Both the position numbers and the translations under genes were made by a program. A stretch of DNA of 64,000 bases. It comes from Taeniopygia guttata. Lineage: Eukaryota; Chordata; Aves; Passeriformes; Estrildidae. The notes under the pieces were generated by a model that saw nothing but the letters and a program-made list of their open reading frames with translations, ran no database searches and was not told the origin of the DNA. The stretch covers positions 59,059,310-59,123,309 of the forward strand of contig NC_133063.1 of the NCBI RefSeq assembly GCF_048771995.1, written 5' to 3'. Of this stretch, positions 24,193-36,862 are shown in pieces (position 1 is the first letter of the stretch; every line of letters begins with the position of its first letter).

Positions 24193-27100
24193 CTGTGCAT
24201 TTTGGAGATGAAGGCAAGAAAACTTCTCTGAGAGGAGGGCAACAAGGCTGCTTGTACTTGACATTGCTGAACATTATATTGCTTTCGGAGGGATTTCTTT
24301 CCTGCTTTACTTATACTTGCAGTTTCTTCTGCATCTTCTCTTTTTCCCTAAGTCTATTTTCCTTGACATTTTCATAGTTTCCACCTATTCCTTTTTTCTT
24401 CCCTTTTTCTCTCCTCCCTCAATTTACAAGAGCAAATGAGGCTGTCCCTCAGAAGAGAATAAATTCAAACTGATGACTTCTCTGCTGCTGTAGTGGGTAT
24501 TGTATTGACCTTCACCTTGACCCCCTGTAAGTACCGGCTCTTGAGGGATGCTTCACCACGCTGTTCATTGTGTTCTCAGCTCAGTGTTTGAGGAGATATG
24601 CAAATACTTTGGATGTACAGGCAAATCAATTGGAGATTGATTGTAGATAAACCATTTTGACCTCATGCAGAATTTATCTGAATATTCAATTACAAACTAC
24701 TGTCATTGTTAATAAAGCACTACATACACTTTAGGAAGACACAGACTGAAGAACAACAGTGTGCAGCTGCACAGATGCAGCCTATATTGCCCAAGATTGA
24801 ATTTTGCACAGAAAAAAATCAGGGCTGAGTTGCACACAAAATTGAGACCAAAGCCCTATTAGAGAAATTCAGAGCTTAGCACATGGTGTAGAATCATGGT
24901 ATTTCTTCAAAAGACACACCTTCCCCTACACTGTCAAACATTCAGACAGCACATCACTGATTTAGCTCAGGCATCCTGAATCAATTTGAAGCTTTAACAC
25001 TTAATTATGTGTGGCCCTGGGCAAATTCCTTCTTCACTTTGACCTTTCCAAACTTCTGTTTCTCTTATTTATGCTGCAAACCCTTTGATTTCAACAAAGC
25101 CCTCTGTTATATGCTTACACTGCATCCATTTTAATGGAATCTCAACTATGTCAGCCCTACTATGCATAAGTCTGATGGTAATGATGGAAGAGAATTTGAA
25201 GTTTTACACCTTTTGCCAGCCTACTAATTATGGGGAAATACAGTATTTTTCAAAGGCAATAAATGTTTGCACAGAACATTTTTCATAGAACATTTCTCTA
25301 CTGCTGCTTTGGTCTGATATTTAGGATGCAAGAATTTTAGTGAACCCTCTGAACAACCATTCATTTAGGGATGTAACTGATACATAGATTAAATATATAG
25401 TGGTGGCTTATGCATTTAGTATTATTTATGCATGTATTCTTTTTCACAGAAAAATCACATTTGACACAGCCTTAATTATGATGATTCAAATCTCTGTTTT
25501 TGCAATTCTACTTCAAGTTGTATTAGCAGAAAAAGCCACCTACATCACCGGGGATTGTAGCCAGAAACAATATACTCCATCTTCATTTTATCTTTCAGCG
25601 CTGAGTCCTTTTTAAATTATTCAGCTGTGCAAACTGTAGGCAAGGAAAGCTAAACCAACACCTGCCCTCTTGAGAAATAAACACCAAACCCTCTAGGTAG
25701 GGATATGCTGACATTTATCCAGATGGTGCATGGGAGCTCAAGATATTTCTTTTACTTATCTGCTTATGAAAAAAATAGAGCAAGGGGATTCCAGTGGGGA
25801 CGATTCAATTAATATGCAAAAATAATTTAATAGACATTAATTTATATTAAAGTGTGTAATATCAGTATGTATAAACAAATGGGTGCCCTGAATGAATACT
25901 CCTTGAATAAGAGCAATAGATAAGGAAAATAGCAAGGCAGCAGCCAAGGCAGACAATTAGAAGTGGGATGCATTATTTAAACATACTGATTGTGAGTATG
26001 TGTTGCACAGTGAGCTAATTAGATTTCAGTGTTAGGCTATACTTCTCTTTTTCATAAACTTCCCACTCCACTAACTACAGCGAGGGAAAAAAACTCAAAT
26101 AATTGCAATTAGACTTCAGGTTAACCTAATTTTCTTTTAAAATAGGAATATTTTAGATTAATTTATTACTGTGCAGACAATGAGATAAACCTCTATTTGA
26201 AGGGCTGGTGAACCTGATTGGTCACTTAGAGGACTCTTCCTTTCTCCTCTCTGTGCAGGACAGATGTTAAATGAGAATTAAAAGAGGAGTTTTTTACTCT
26301 GCTAATATGCAGGGATTTCTTTTTAGTACACCTATGTTTGCAATTCAGCTTTAGGTCTTGTTTCGCAGTGTCCTTCATTGCTAGCATAGACATCAACATG
26401 TTTATACTGCTTTAACAGGCAGAGTGAAAATGTGTCTTGGAAGACCTCTGAAAAAATCAATGCAAAAATAATCTAAAATTGTGGGAAGACAAGGATTATA
26501 CAGATATTCAAAAAGCTATCAAGAGCTTCTTGTGTGCATGGGTAGGGCATGAGGATATAAATACATTCATATATCTTCTCTGCACTTTGCTTTTTTTTGC
26601 CGACATGATTTTTTTTTTCTGGTGAAGTGCAATTTGCAGGTGTTTGCTGAAATGAACCCTGGTAGTGACCTACATATTACAGAGCCCTTTTCCCTGATAG
26701 CTGACTCAGTTTATCATCAGCACAGTGTCTCAACTGAGGCACAGCCTTTGATGAGCAGTCTAGTCTTCAGTGTTATTAGTGTTACTGGTAACACAGATGA
26801 TAACACTACACCACTTGACATTTACAAGTGAAACAAAGTATTATGTCCTTCATTTATGACTATGAGGACAGTGACACTTAAAAGGGAATATGGAATGGAG
26901 TCAAAAATTGTTTAGATGCCAGTGTAGAGAAATTAGATTTTATCTTGTACAGGAATCTGTAAGATGCATAAATGTTGATCCACTTTGACATGAAACTGCA
27001 ATCTGTGCAATTAAGAGACCTATTTATCCAGGTGTCTAGAGATTCTTGTTGTGATTAACAAACAACTGCTTCAAGCTTTGGGATTTAGGAAAGGTATACA

Positions 27101-28489
27101 GACACTAGTACACTGAACCAAACTTCTGACCTTTAAAATAAGTGACTGTGAAGAAAGTTCTGGCAAACAGGTCTAGAAAACTAATGCTTTGTTCATACAT
27201 GTTAAGATTGTTAGAGATCAGAAAATTATGATAAAACAAAACCACACAGCCTATTTCTACTTTGTGAAGCATAGGTTTCAGAATTTTATCTCCTCCCTAC
27301 GGATATCCAAAATGAGCACAATGACATCTGGTGTGCTGCCCATTTTTTATGGGAAAGGGAAAGAAATAGGGGGTTTAAGACTTGATTAATCAGACCTAGT
27401 TTAGATGCTTACTTTGGGACTAGGTGAATCATACTGTAGAAATGGCTCTGGGGTGAGAAGAATTGAAGTCTCAGTATTCTTGCCCAGTCCTCCAAGGATG
27501 TGTTTTTGTCAAGATGTATGAAGCTAGATGCTTGTGACATAGGCTTTGAGGGATGAAACAGCTAGTTACAAGAGACATAATGTATTAATGGAATAAAAAA
27601 AAATAAAAATTGATGGCAAGTAAAGCTATCTGCCACACACTAAATGCACAAAATCTCTCATCTGAGACCTTTGAGCTGAATGCTCAATAGTTGGATTTGA
27701 GTTTCTGAGTTGCTTGCGTTTGGTTTTGAAAGTATTTTGGGTTGAACTTTGCTTTAACTCCTGATTCCTAGTCCTGTCCTATTTCCAGGTGAACTCAAAG
27801 GTTAGCTAGCTGAGCATCTTAAGACTATCTATCAAAGCTGATTACCAAAGTTTCAGGAATGGTCATTTTTGATGTCTCTGGTCTTGGTTTGAAGCATTTC
27901 AATTGACTTCTTGAGGACAAGGGTCTTGTCCATCAGCTTTTGTCATGCAAACCCCAATATAATTAGGCTTTTCTGAAAATAATAGAGAAATTTTAAATTT
28001 ACATATCTCTGTACAGGTAGGAGCATAAAACCTGATGATAATACAAAATGATTGCTTGAAGGCAGCTGATGAATGGTAATGTTCACAAAAGCATAAATAT
28101 GAGAATGCAACACATAACCAAATATAGATCAGCATGAGGATATGCATTTTCTCTAATTTGCTGAAGTATTGTAACTGCTACCAATTACATACTGACAAAT
28201 CCTGGTCTACACCTCATACAACTGATGGAGCTGTGACAAGTTGCTTGCTATGAATAATTGTTCACAGGAGAGTATGTCAGACAGCTCAATTACTTTTTTG
28301 TTTTAACTCATTTTAAGCCTCCTTCAAAAGTTAAGCTGGAGATTGGAAACGCTGCATTGCCTGCCATCTGTTTTAACTGGGCAAAACTTCAGATTCCTCC
28401 ATGTTTTTAAAGTAATTTTGATAAATGGAAATGTTGGAAATGTGTTACACTGCAAAACTTTATCTATCTAAATCATATGTTGCTTCTTT
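24193..28489. other. Unassigned, strongly AT-rich non-coding DNA with homeodomain/POU-like words
   Basis: I recognise no repeat or gene in 4.3 kb, which makes this one of the longer repeat-poor parts of the window. It has several AT-rich blocks dense in TAATTA/ATTAAT and octamer-like words, at 24590-24720, 25795-25990 and 26005-26175. These could be conserved non-coding elements; comparison with other birds would decide it. Short frames only. Confidence 0.5.
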
Positions 28490-29070
28490 GGTAGATCTTC
28501 CTCTCCTGCATTGGTCCTGCCCTTTTGAACTAGTGGCAAGACATTGTCATTTTTTCAGACTTCTGGAGTTTCATAGAAAGTCCAAAATTCAGTAAGTGTT
28601 GAGATAAGTGAGCCAGAGAGTTCCTCAAATAGTGATTTTAGGAATTAGAAGCAAATTTTCCCAGCCTGATATTTAAAAAAATTATTAAATGTAGTAGCTG
28701 TTTTGTCACAAATAGGCTAGAAAGTACTTCATACAAGAATCATCCTTTTGTGATCTCTCTTTATTTTAAATACAGCAGGGAATTATTTAATAAACACTTC
28801 TGCTCCTGTACTATTGTGCATAAATCTACCATCTCTGTTGAGCAATGACCCTGTGCCATTTTTACAATTTTAATTCTTTAATTTCTTTCAAAATAGACTT
28901 CAGATACAACTTTTTTGTTGGTCTCAGCTCTGCCATCCAAAAAGCCTTCTGTTGCCTTTAGCTTCCTTTATCAGTTTTTTTTAAACCCTCTGCTATGTAC
29001 TGTTTACTACCTGCTTTCTTTCCCAGTTAGTGATATTTTTGTTTTCATTTTAGAGAAGCTAAAACCGGTG
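28490..29070 (-). mobile_element. Old CR1/L3-like LINE ORF2 fragment, minus strand
   Basis: The plus strand carries, in order, TTTTTCAGACTTCTGGAGTT, GAGCCAGAGAGTTCCTCAA, AATGTAGTAGCTGTTTTGTC, TTAATAAACACTTCTGCTCC, AATCTACCATCTCTGTTGAG and GCCTTTAGCTTCCTTTATCA. This is the reversed order of the segment between the endonuclease and reverse-transcriptase domains of an old CR1-group LINE, as I remember its consensus. All frames are broken. The 5' end of this copy faces the 5' end of the plus-strand copy at 29285. Confidence 0.75.
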
Positions 29071-29284
29071 CAGCACAAACATCTCTGCTATTCATCAAAG
29101 CATGCTAAGGACCTCAGATTCCCAAGACACTTTGCAATGCACTACAGAAAAAACAATACATTTTGGGGATAGGCAACTCCTTCGTGGGAAGCAAATCAAA
29201 ATATGGGATCACAATCCATTGGAAGGATTTCACTCAGTAAGGCTTTGCATTCTATTTTGCACCAATTATATGTCCTATTTACAA
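29071..29284. other. Spacer between two divergent old LINE copies
   Basis: About 210 bases with no confident assignment. The last part could be the extreme 5' continuation of the following plus-strand CR1, but the match is too weak to claim. Confidence 0.45.
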
Positions 29285-30410
29285 TAAGCTATTTGCTGAA
29301 TTTCCTTCAGCGACAGGAAGAGTATGTGGACCAAGGGCAGACACACTGCACTTTGATTTTGGAAAGGCTTCTGGGATTCTCCATGTCAGTATGTCCTATG
29401 CTAGCTAAAGAAACATAGTGACTTCTTATCTAGAAGAATCTAGATCTAGAACTGGAAATTGAATTTGAAAAGAATACTGAAAGAGTGTTTATCAACTGGT
29501 CATTGTCAAAATAGAAGGTTTCATAGAGTAGTACTTATTTCTAATTCATTTGCTGTTCAATGGCTTTGTTAATAAATGGGATGATGGAGTGCAGAGTATG
29601 GTTATCTAATTTGCAGATGGAGCAAAGCTAGCGATGAATATACTGAGAATGGTATAACAATTTAAATGGATCTTGACAAATTGGAGACATAATCTGAAAA
29701 TAATCAGATGCTATTCAATGGGTACATATACATTAAGCAGTCATTGCCTATTTTGTAAATGGGATGGATAAAAGTAATTTAAAGAGCAGGTCTACAGGAA
29801 AGGACACAGGGGTTAAAACTGACCATAACTGTAGATATGCTCAACATGATTCAAGAATGACATATTGATGAAAAACGGTCCAGAGCTCTTTGGGATCAAA
29901 TGGAATTTACTACATCAAGTGTAGCCTGCAAGACATGAAGAAATTTTCCCTATTGATTCAGCATTTAAAGGCTTCACTCAGAGCAATTTTCCAATTATAG
30001 GTGGACCAGTTGGAGAGAATTCAGTAGAGAAAAATGAGAAGGCTCAGTAGTCTAAAAACATGACCTATGAAAAATGATTGTACAAATTGGGCTATTTAAC
30101 CTGGAAAGGAAAGGATGGTTGGAACCAACAACCTTCAAATACATAAAAGGTGTTGGCAAAGAGAGGGAATAATCCATTCTTCCACGTTCTGTGCCTGGAA
30201 GTAATGGGTATAAACTACAGCTTAATTGGTTGGAAAATGAAGCACTGCAATAAATTGCCAAGAGAATTGGTGGAATCTCCATCTTTTAAAGTCCTTAAGA
30301 ACCAACTAGTGGAACACCTGTCAGAAATGACACTGGTATAATTGTTCTTTCTGGAGCAAAGCAATAATAGACTTAATGACATCTCAAGGATTCCCTTCAG
30401 TCTTGTGTCT
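29285..30410 (+). mobile_element. Old CR1 LINE reverse-transcriptase copy, plus strand
   Basis: Reading along the plus strand I find the CR1-group RT order: ACTTTGATTTTGGAAAGGCT (the DFxKAFD block), TATCAACTGGTCATTGTCAA, GGGATGATGGAGTGCAGAG, AATTTGCAGATGGAGCAAAG (the FADD region, altered) and GATCTTGACAAATTGGAGAC. Then come GACCTATGAAAAATGATTG, GGAAGTAATGGGTATAAACT, ATTGCCAAGAGAATTGGTGG, GGAACACCTGTCAGAAATGA and finally ATCTCAAGGATTCCCTTCAG near the 3' end. At about 1.1 kb it is the longest uninterrupted old CR1 here. The FADD aspartates are damaged and frames are broken, so it is dead. Confidence 0.78.
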
Positions 30411-32714
30411 CCAGAGAATTATTGGATGTAAAATACATCACAATGGGGGAATGTGAAAAATGCTACAGTTGTGATACAGCAATGGAAGTTAGCAAAGACA
30501 TAAGAATTAGGATATGAAGTGTACTAGCTTTAATTGTGAGAGATAAATTTATACTAAAATTCCTGTTCCTCATTCTTAAATGCTGATTAATTCTTAGGGA
30601 TCCCAGCTGATCCTCTCATAAGATGAAATATAAAATGTGAAGGCAGTATTTAATACCATAAAATCTCCTCCAGTTATAAAATTACTAGAAATCAACATCC
30701 TGTTATTTGTTGCCAAGTATTTAAATATACTATATAGATGTAATATTTTAACAGATTTGTAAACAATCCACAACACATATTGTGAATTTGTTTAAGCAAA
30801 AATGACTAGTACACTTTATGTGATAGAGTGATTACAGACTATTTTCCCCAATAATAATATGCAGTGAAAAAAACCAAAGTAGAACTTATCTCTCAATATC
30901 ATCTTAGTGCAAAGATCCTGCTTTGCATACGCAGTTGAAGCAGTAAAATAAAAAAGATAGGTCTTTACTTTGAGGGAATAATCATGGAAGTCAGCAGAGT
31001 TTTCTTAAATAAAATAATAAAGTAAAACAGTAAAGTTTGAAGACTTCAGTCTCTTGTGCTTTGGTGTTTACAAGAATAAATGGAAATAAACCAGAAAACA
31101 ATTTGTAAGTGGTATAGACGGCTGTGAAAGAAGCTTGTTCCATACTTGGGCAGTCATGAGATAAAAAAGTCAATCAATCTGACTGGGTGAAGAATAGCTA
31201 ATTCAAAGCAAGCAGAAGCACAAGGACAGGTTTCATTAAAATCAAGGTAGTGGAGCAGAGAAACAAAGCCTGATGGAATGGATACAGAGCAGGGTTGTCC
31301 ACATGAACTTGTGTTTTCTGATAAGAAGAAATGACAGTTTTCTTAGTGAAGCCCGCGTTACTTTGCAGAAACAGAAACATTTTCACTCAGGAAAAGCAAA
31401 CAAACAAATAAACAAACTCCTCTGTAAATTCAAAGCATTTGAGGATCAAAATTCTCAACAAATATCAAGATGCAGCAGCAGAAATATGATCACTTTTTAG
31501 TGACATGTTAAGAAATTATTTGGAATTTGTGTTTCCCACATAGAAAAAAAACATTTTCCCCCTGTTTATTTAATGTAAAAAAAAAAGTAAAGATACAGAA
31601 GATTACTTTTCAAGCTTAGAATGGAACAATCTCTATGTATGTTGCTTGAGCTCCGCAGCATAGGCTGTATTATTAAATAAAGAAGTTCTTGTTTAACTAC
31701 AGTGACTCTCCCAGTAAAACACCAAAATTTTAATTAAAAGTTGTCAGTGATAGGTCATATCAAAACCCAATCCTTGCAATCATTCCTAAATGAATAATTC
31801 CTCATTTAAAACAAAGATAACATTTTATTATTGTTTTGAACTGCCTCCCTTCAGCTTCCAGCTATTTTGTCTTGTGATATATTTGTCTGATGGGCTGATA
31901 GGCTCCCTATGATCCTGTTGCTGTGGTGCATGAGTAGTTACACGGCACAACCAAGTTGCCCGTGAGCCTCCTCTGTGCTTATTTAAAATTGATTGATCCA
32001 TTGCAGTCTATAAAAACAGGCTAAGTTTTTCAATATTTAATGCTTCTCTCATTCAGTTATTGTTACCCAAACTGCATTTCTCTAGATATTGCACACCTAT
32101 GTTCTTTGAGTTTAGATGTACTATTTTCATGTTTCCTAGAAGAATCAGGAATGTTTTCTGCTATTACACTACTAGTGTAGTAGTAGATTTTTATTCTCAT
32201 ACAGATCACTTCTAAAATGTGAAAATGCACTTTCTTGCATTCCTAACTATTGCATAATCCCAGATGGAAATGCAGAAGCTATGTTTTGTGGTGTTAGGTA
32301 CTGCAAAATAGTATTGTCACAGTCCAAAATACTGTCTGGGTGTCCAGTGAGTATTCAGCAGATATGATGGAAATGTCCTTAGCTTTAGTCATGCTAAGGT
32401 GATAGAAAATTCAAACATTTATTTGTGAAATCACTGGTAGATGGTTCAATTACAGAAATAGAGCAGCCATACATCCCTGCTTATTCTAAGGCCAAATTTT
32501 TTCCCTTCTGTTTTTTTTCTGGCAATCAGTGTGACCTGGCCACATGACAAGGGTCTTTCATTTTGTACACTCCCAACAGTTTAAGGAAACTATTATGGGC
32601 TAATTATACATAATCAGCCTTGCTTTGAGTAATTGATCATCTCACATCTTAATTGATCATCCAGGCACTGATGGCTTCAGCATGACCTTAATGTGACTTG
32701 CTAATGACTAGCTC
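30411..32714. other. Unassigned non-coding DNA
   Basis: AT-rich, no gene or repeat family recognised. The block 32575-32700 carries paired TAATTGATCATC words and looks like a possible conserved element. Confidence 0.5.
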
Positions 32715-33235
32715 CAAATAAATCTCTCCTTGAACTCTTCCTAGCTGAATAGCCTTGTATTTCAGTTTTGCATAAAGCCTTTTCACTTGATGAATCTATA
32801 GGACTTAGAAAACCTATCTTCTGTCAGTCATACCTTCCATAACTTTATGAGTGCATATGGCTCAATACTGGCTGTTGTTTGCAAGCCAAAAATGACAGCG
32901 AGTAATCACATAGGGGTGCTAATGGGCACAGAGGAGATCAGTCATCATTCATCACTTGGACACTGCGTGATTTTACATTTAGCATTATTAAATGTGCTGT
33001 CTGTGCCTTGCTTCTGGGCATTAAAATTACATGGGGTTAAGGACGTTTTCTCTTACTTGGACGTCCATCAGTCTTTGTGACTATTGGAAATGTTATCTGT
33101 AATGACTTTGGTTTTTTCCAAGTCATTGATTAAAAAACGTAACCTGTCCTAGGGCCATAGGTTCCTTGGGGAACTGCATTAGTAACTTGTCTATTTGGTG
33201 ATGGTTCCCCAGCTGCATGCTGAGAGACAGCCCAT
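32715..33235 (-). mobile_element. Old CR1-group LINE relic, minus strand
   Basis: The plus strand shows AATCTCTCCTTGAACTCTTC, AGCTGAATAGCCTTG, ATTTTACATTTAGCATTATT and TAAATGTGCTGTCTG (the reversed segment around the FADD region). These are followed by TCCAAGTCATTGATTAAAAA, GTCCTAGGGCC and CCTTGGGGAACTGCATTAGT. The order matches the reversed C-terminal half of a CR1-type ORF2. Divergence is high, so confidence is moderate and edges are approximate. Confidence 0.62.
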
Positions 33236-35378
33236 CAATGAATGTGGCCTGGATCTGGACATAGATATGGATAGCCCGGTCTAAATGTTAGACCCTTGCT
33301 GAAGTTAAACTGTGGTTATAGTCTTCTGAGGCCAATAAGCTTTGAAAGATGTGCCCTAATGGCTCCAAACTTCTGGGGAATTGATGCTCAGTCAACAATC
33401 CCCTCTGCTAATAATTTAGCAGGCAACAACAATACTTCAGTTACAGCTATTGACACGCTGCCATGTCAATCCTCCAGTGCCTCACCAGCTATCATGATTT
33501 ATTTGTGATTGATGAAGCAGTGAAAGAAGATGCTAGAGCACTACTGTCAAAAGACTGCTGAATTAGATTAATTTCAACATGGAATGTGTTTGTTTTCCCA
33601 TGTGATGGCAATGAAAAGAAAGGTGAACATGTCAAGCCTACAAAAATATTTCTTCTGGCTGATATCCCTTGAGGTATTTTTGAACCCCAGGATATGGAGA
33701 TGGGGTAAATACTTGTGAAAATGGTGGGAAAATGAGATATGACTCTGTGGTTTACAACAGAGTTATAGTAACTGTGGATGAAATATAAAATAGTGGTAGT
33801 GATCCCAAAAAGAGTGCAAATTGAGTAAGATGAATATTGTGATTCATCTGAGGAAGACACCTGATGAAGTGAGGGGACTACTTCTGTTAAACAAATTGAA
33901 TCTGACGTATACATAAGAAAGAGATTAATATATTTCGTTTTATAAGATCTTCTTACTAAATAATCTTGATATGAAAGTTTGCATTTTTAGATGGTAGATT
34001 TCAGTAGAAAATAGCTAAATAATCCAGCTGTCATTTGAAGCTAAAGACATGGTGACATTTTAGGGCTATCAGACTGCTCTTCATGTATTTAGGGATCTTT
34101 CCTGGCAGCAAAGCTTAAAAAAAGCTTAAAACCTCATTTTGGGTGACCAGATTAAATGATTAATTGCACCAAACAATTTTTTTTAAATAGAAAGAATAGA
34201 AATCAAGAATGACCTTTTCTGTTTATATAGTAATTTACATTCATGTGAGTACACATAACTTCAGTAATACTGCAGCTGGAGTTATTTGACTAAGGACAGT
34301 GGTGAAAAGACATAAGCTAGCTCTATAAACCCTTTCAAGCTCCTCACCCATGGGACTTTAAACACAAACAGACAATACCTGCATTCTTTCGTGTTGTGTA
34401 ACCTGTTTCTGTATTTTATACATTTACATCACAAACTCATTAATAGGCTCTTATCACTGTTGACAACCCATACTCAAAGGATTAAAAAAACAGAATTAAG
34501 ATTGCTACTGAAAACATGATGTGTGATTGGATAATTAAAGAGCACATATGCCTCAGGACAAAATAGTTTTGAACAAACAGTCATAAAGATGGCATTTCCT
34601 TGGTTTCCTGCTTTTCTGTGTTAAACCATATTTACTTGCTTTTCTTTGTTATTTTGTCAGCAATTCCCTAAAATACCATTTTATCTTGAGGATTGACAGG
34701 GCTTAGAATGCTTTTTTAGTGGTAAATGTGCTGCACAGTACATGCAATTCAGTTAATATATATCAGATATATTAAATGCCTTTTGAAATCATGATGAAAA
34801 CATCTAATAAAATATTTTTATCAGTCAGATCATGCTTTTGAATAAAATTTAATGTCAAGTTTGACTGAAGGCTGTAGTAGAGAATTCAGAAAAGCATGTC
34901 TTAATACCTACTGCAGGTTTACTGTCCCCTGTTGTTCATCCAACCTGTGCCCTATGCCTCTGTCTTTGAACTCTGTTGTTGCCACACTCTGTGGCTTAAT
35001 TTCTTTTTTTCTGTAAGAGAGGTGGAGTTTTCTGATACAAAGTACTTACTCCTCAAAACTACAACTCCTTACTCCACTTCAACCTACAATTCTGCTCTCT
35101 TCTCACCATATTTCAAATATCAGCTTTGCTTTCTATATGTGGTAACACTGAGCTGAAGTAAGTACTCAGTTCTCATTGCCAGAGACTAGTTAGTTTACAA
35201 GTTAACTAGTAAAACTTTGAGTTTATGATATTAATTGCTGTGCTTAAAGTAAAACTCTGTTTCCTAGAAGGAACCCCTCCCTGGTCCACAGTAACATTAG
35301 CTTGGGTAGAGGAACAGAGAAAAATTTTTCAGAGAACAAAGTGTAAACCCTTAAAAATATGTTTCCAAACATCTGTCA
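33236..35378. other. Unassigned non-coding DNA
   Basis: The minus-strand frame of 140 codons at 33492-33914 is the longest in the window outside recognised mobile elements, but it is Ser/Thr/Ile-rich with no recognisable domain. Nothing else identified. Confidence 0.5.

Positions 35379-35442
<64 letters not shown>
35379..35442 (+). repeat. (ATCT)16 microsatellite
   Basis: Sixteen perfect ATCT units, 64 bases, flanked by ATCTGTCA and CTCTTACAAA. Perfect arrays of this length are normally polymorphic. It creates a meaningless Ser-Ile-Tyr-Leu repeat in the plus-strand frame across it. Confidence 0.97.
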
Positions 35443-36490
35443 CTTACAAAAATATTGGAAAGAGTACTACAGTCCTTTTATCTCTCATATTAGGCACGTG
35501 GCACTTTTGATTTATGGTACTTAGGGATTTATTTGATTTTTAATATTGCATTTATTCAAACCAGTGAACAGTGTACTCCAGATGGTTTTTTGTTCACTCA
35601 ATTTACATCTGCACTCTTTAAATCCCATCCTGGTAATTAGGCATGGATAGTCAGATCTAAGGTACTTAAATTGCTCTGAGTGCTATTCTACCCTAAATGG
35701 TTTTCTGCTTGTTTAAGTGTTCTACTAGTCAAAATCTGAGAGAGACAGCACCTAACTTTGATCTTATTGACAGCAAAAACATATTGTTGTCTGTGGCATT
35801 TGTAGGAGCAAATGATAAAATGATGATCTCTGTAAAACTACAGTGTCCCTCTGAGTTTGCAGTTCAAGACAAGTGAATAAGGAGAATTATAAGAATACAG
35901 AAGGGTAGGATGGATTATCAAGGTGTTTTTAAGTGGCAGAATTAGTTAAATTATCAGAGAAGACAAGAGTACAAAAAACAAGAACAAGGCATGGCTTTGG
36001 ACAAAAAGAAATTAAGAGAATGACATTTTTGGTAAATAGTAGGAAGGTGAGATGGAGAGGGTGTCTGGCATCACTACTTTATGCGAACAGACAGTGAGAA
36101 GAAAATCTGGTGAAATTTATCACCACTGAGAGTTTTAACCAAGTTTTTGCAAAAGTCTTTTAAGTGTGAATCAGAAGGGTAAGTTTCTGATTTCTGAGTT
36201 GCTAACTAAAAAAAAGGGCTAATATGCAAACCAAGAAAAAAAATTTTGAGCTTATTTTTTGTTTGATGGGAATCTCTGAATACCCCAGAACTTGGTCTAC
36301 AATGAGGTAATATAAATTTATGTGTTGGGGCACAAGCAGAGACATTTCAGTACCTGAAGTGATATGAGTGCATGCACCACTTTAGTTTAAAAAAGCAGTT
36401 AGTATCAGTAGCTCCTGCAGGCTAGAAAATTTTCTGCTTGTGTATTTACTCTCAGTTAATTAAACTCAACTGGTGTTTGTGCAGACAGGT

Positions 36491-36493
<3 letters not shown>
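35443..36493. other. Unassigned non-coding DNA
   Basis: No gene or interspersed repeat recognised between the microsatellite and the poly-T tract. Confidence 0.55.

Positions 36494-36524
<31 letters not shown>
36494..36524 (-). repeat. Poly-T tract (31 T)
   Basis: Thirty-one uninterrupted T between GGTGAC and AGTACAGCC. If it were the tail of a minus-strand retroposon, the body would lie to the right (36525 onward). I could not identify one before the CR1 end at 36735. Confidence 0.92.
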
Positions 36525-36526
<2 letters not shown>

Positions 36527-36734
36527 TACAGCCTGCAGTCACACCTTTTGCAAGAATCTCTGCAAATGTACAGGTTCAACAAGAGGTTGTTTTGCACTTC
36601 TATTACTGCCAAAATTATATCAGAGGATTTTGGATTACTTGTTCCAAATTTTTATCAGTTATGAACTTAACTCAGTCGAAAGAATAAATTAAGCTTATAA
36701 GCAGAGCTCTCCTACAACCTCCTCAAAGTGAAAA

Positions 36735-36862
36735 TCATAGGATCATAAAATCGTTAAAGTGGATTGGGTTGGAAGGGACCTTAAAGACCATCTAGCTCTG
36801 ACACCCTTGTGTAGCAGGGATGCCACACATTAGATCAGATTGCTAAGAGCCCCCAGATATTT
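36735..36862 (-). mobile_element. CR1 3'-terminal fragment, minus strand
   Basis: The plus strand begins AATCATAGGATCATAAAATC (two decayed 8-base tail units). It continues GGATTGGGTTGGAAGGGACC, TTAAAGACCATCTAGCTC and a GGATGCCACACATTAGATCA block. These are the reversed last 130 bases of a CR1 element. It is strongly 5'-truncated. Confidence 0.9.

Noticed and set aside
33492..33914. 140-codon minus-strand frame; on the plus strand the same region reads as short open pieces that look pseudogene-like
   Set aside because: Neither strand gives a recognisable domain. Plus-strand pieces are broken by stops at roughly the random rate, so a retro-pseudogene cannot be supported.
35379..35442. Regular array considered as a CRISPR or protein repeat
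   Set aside because: It is a perfect tetranucleotide microsatellite without spacers, in a vertebrate-type genome.
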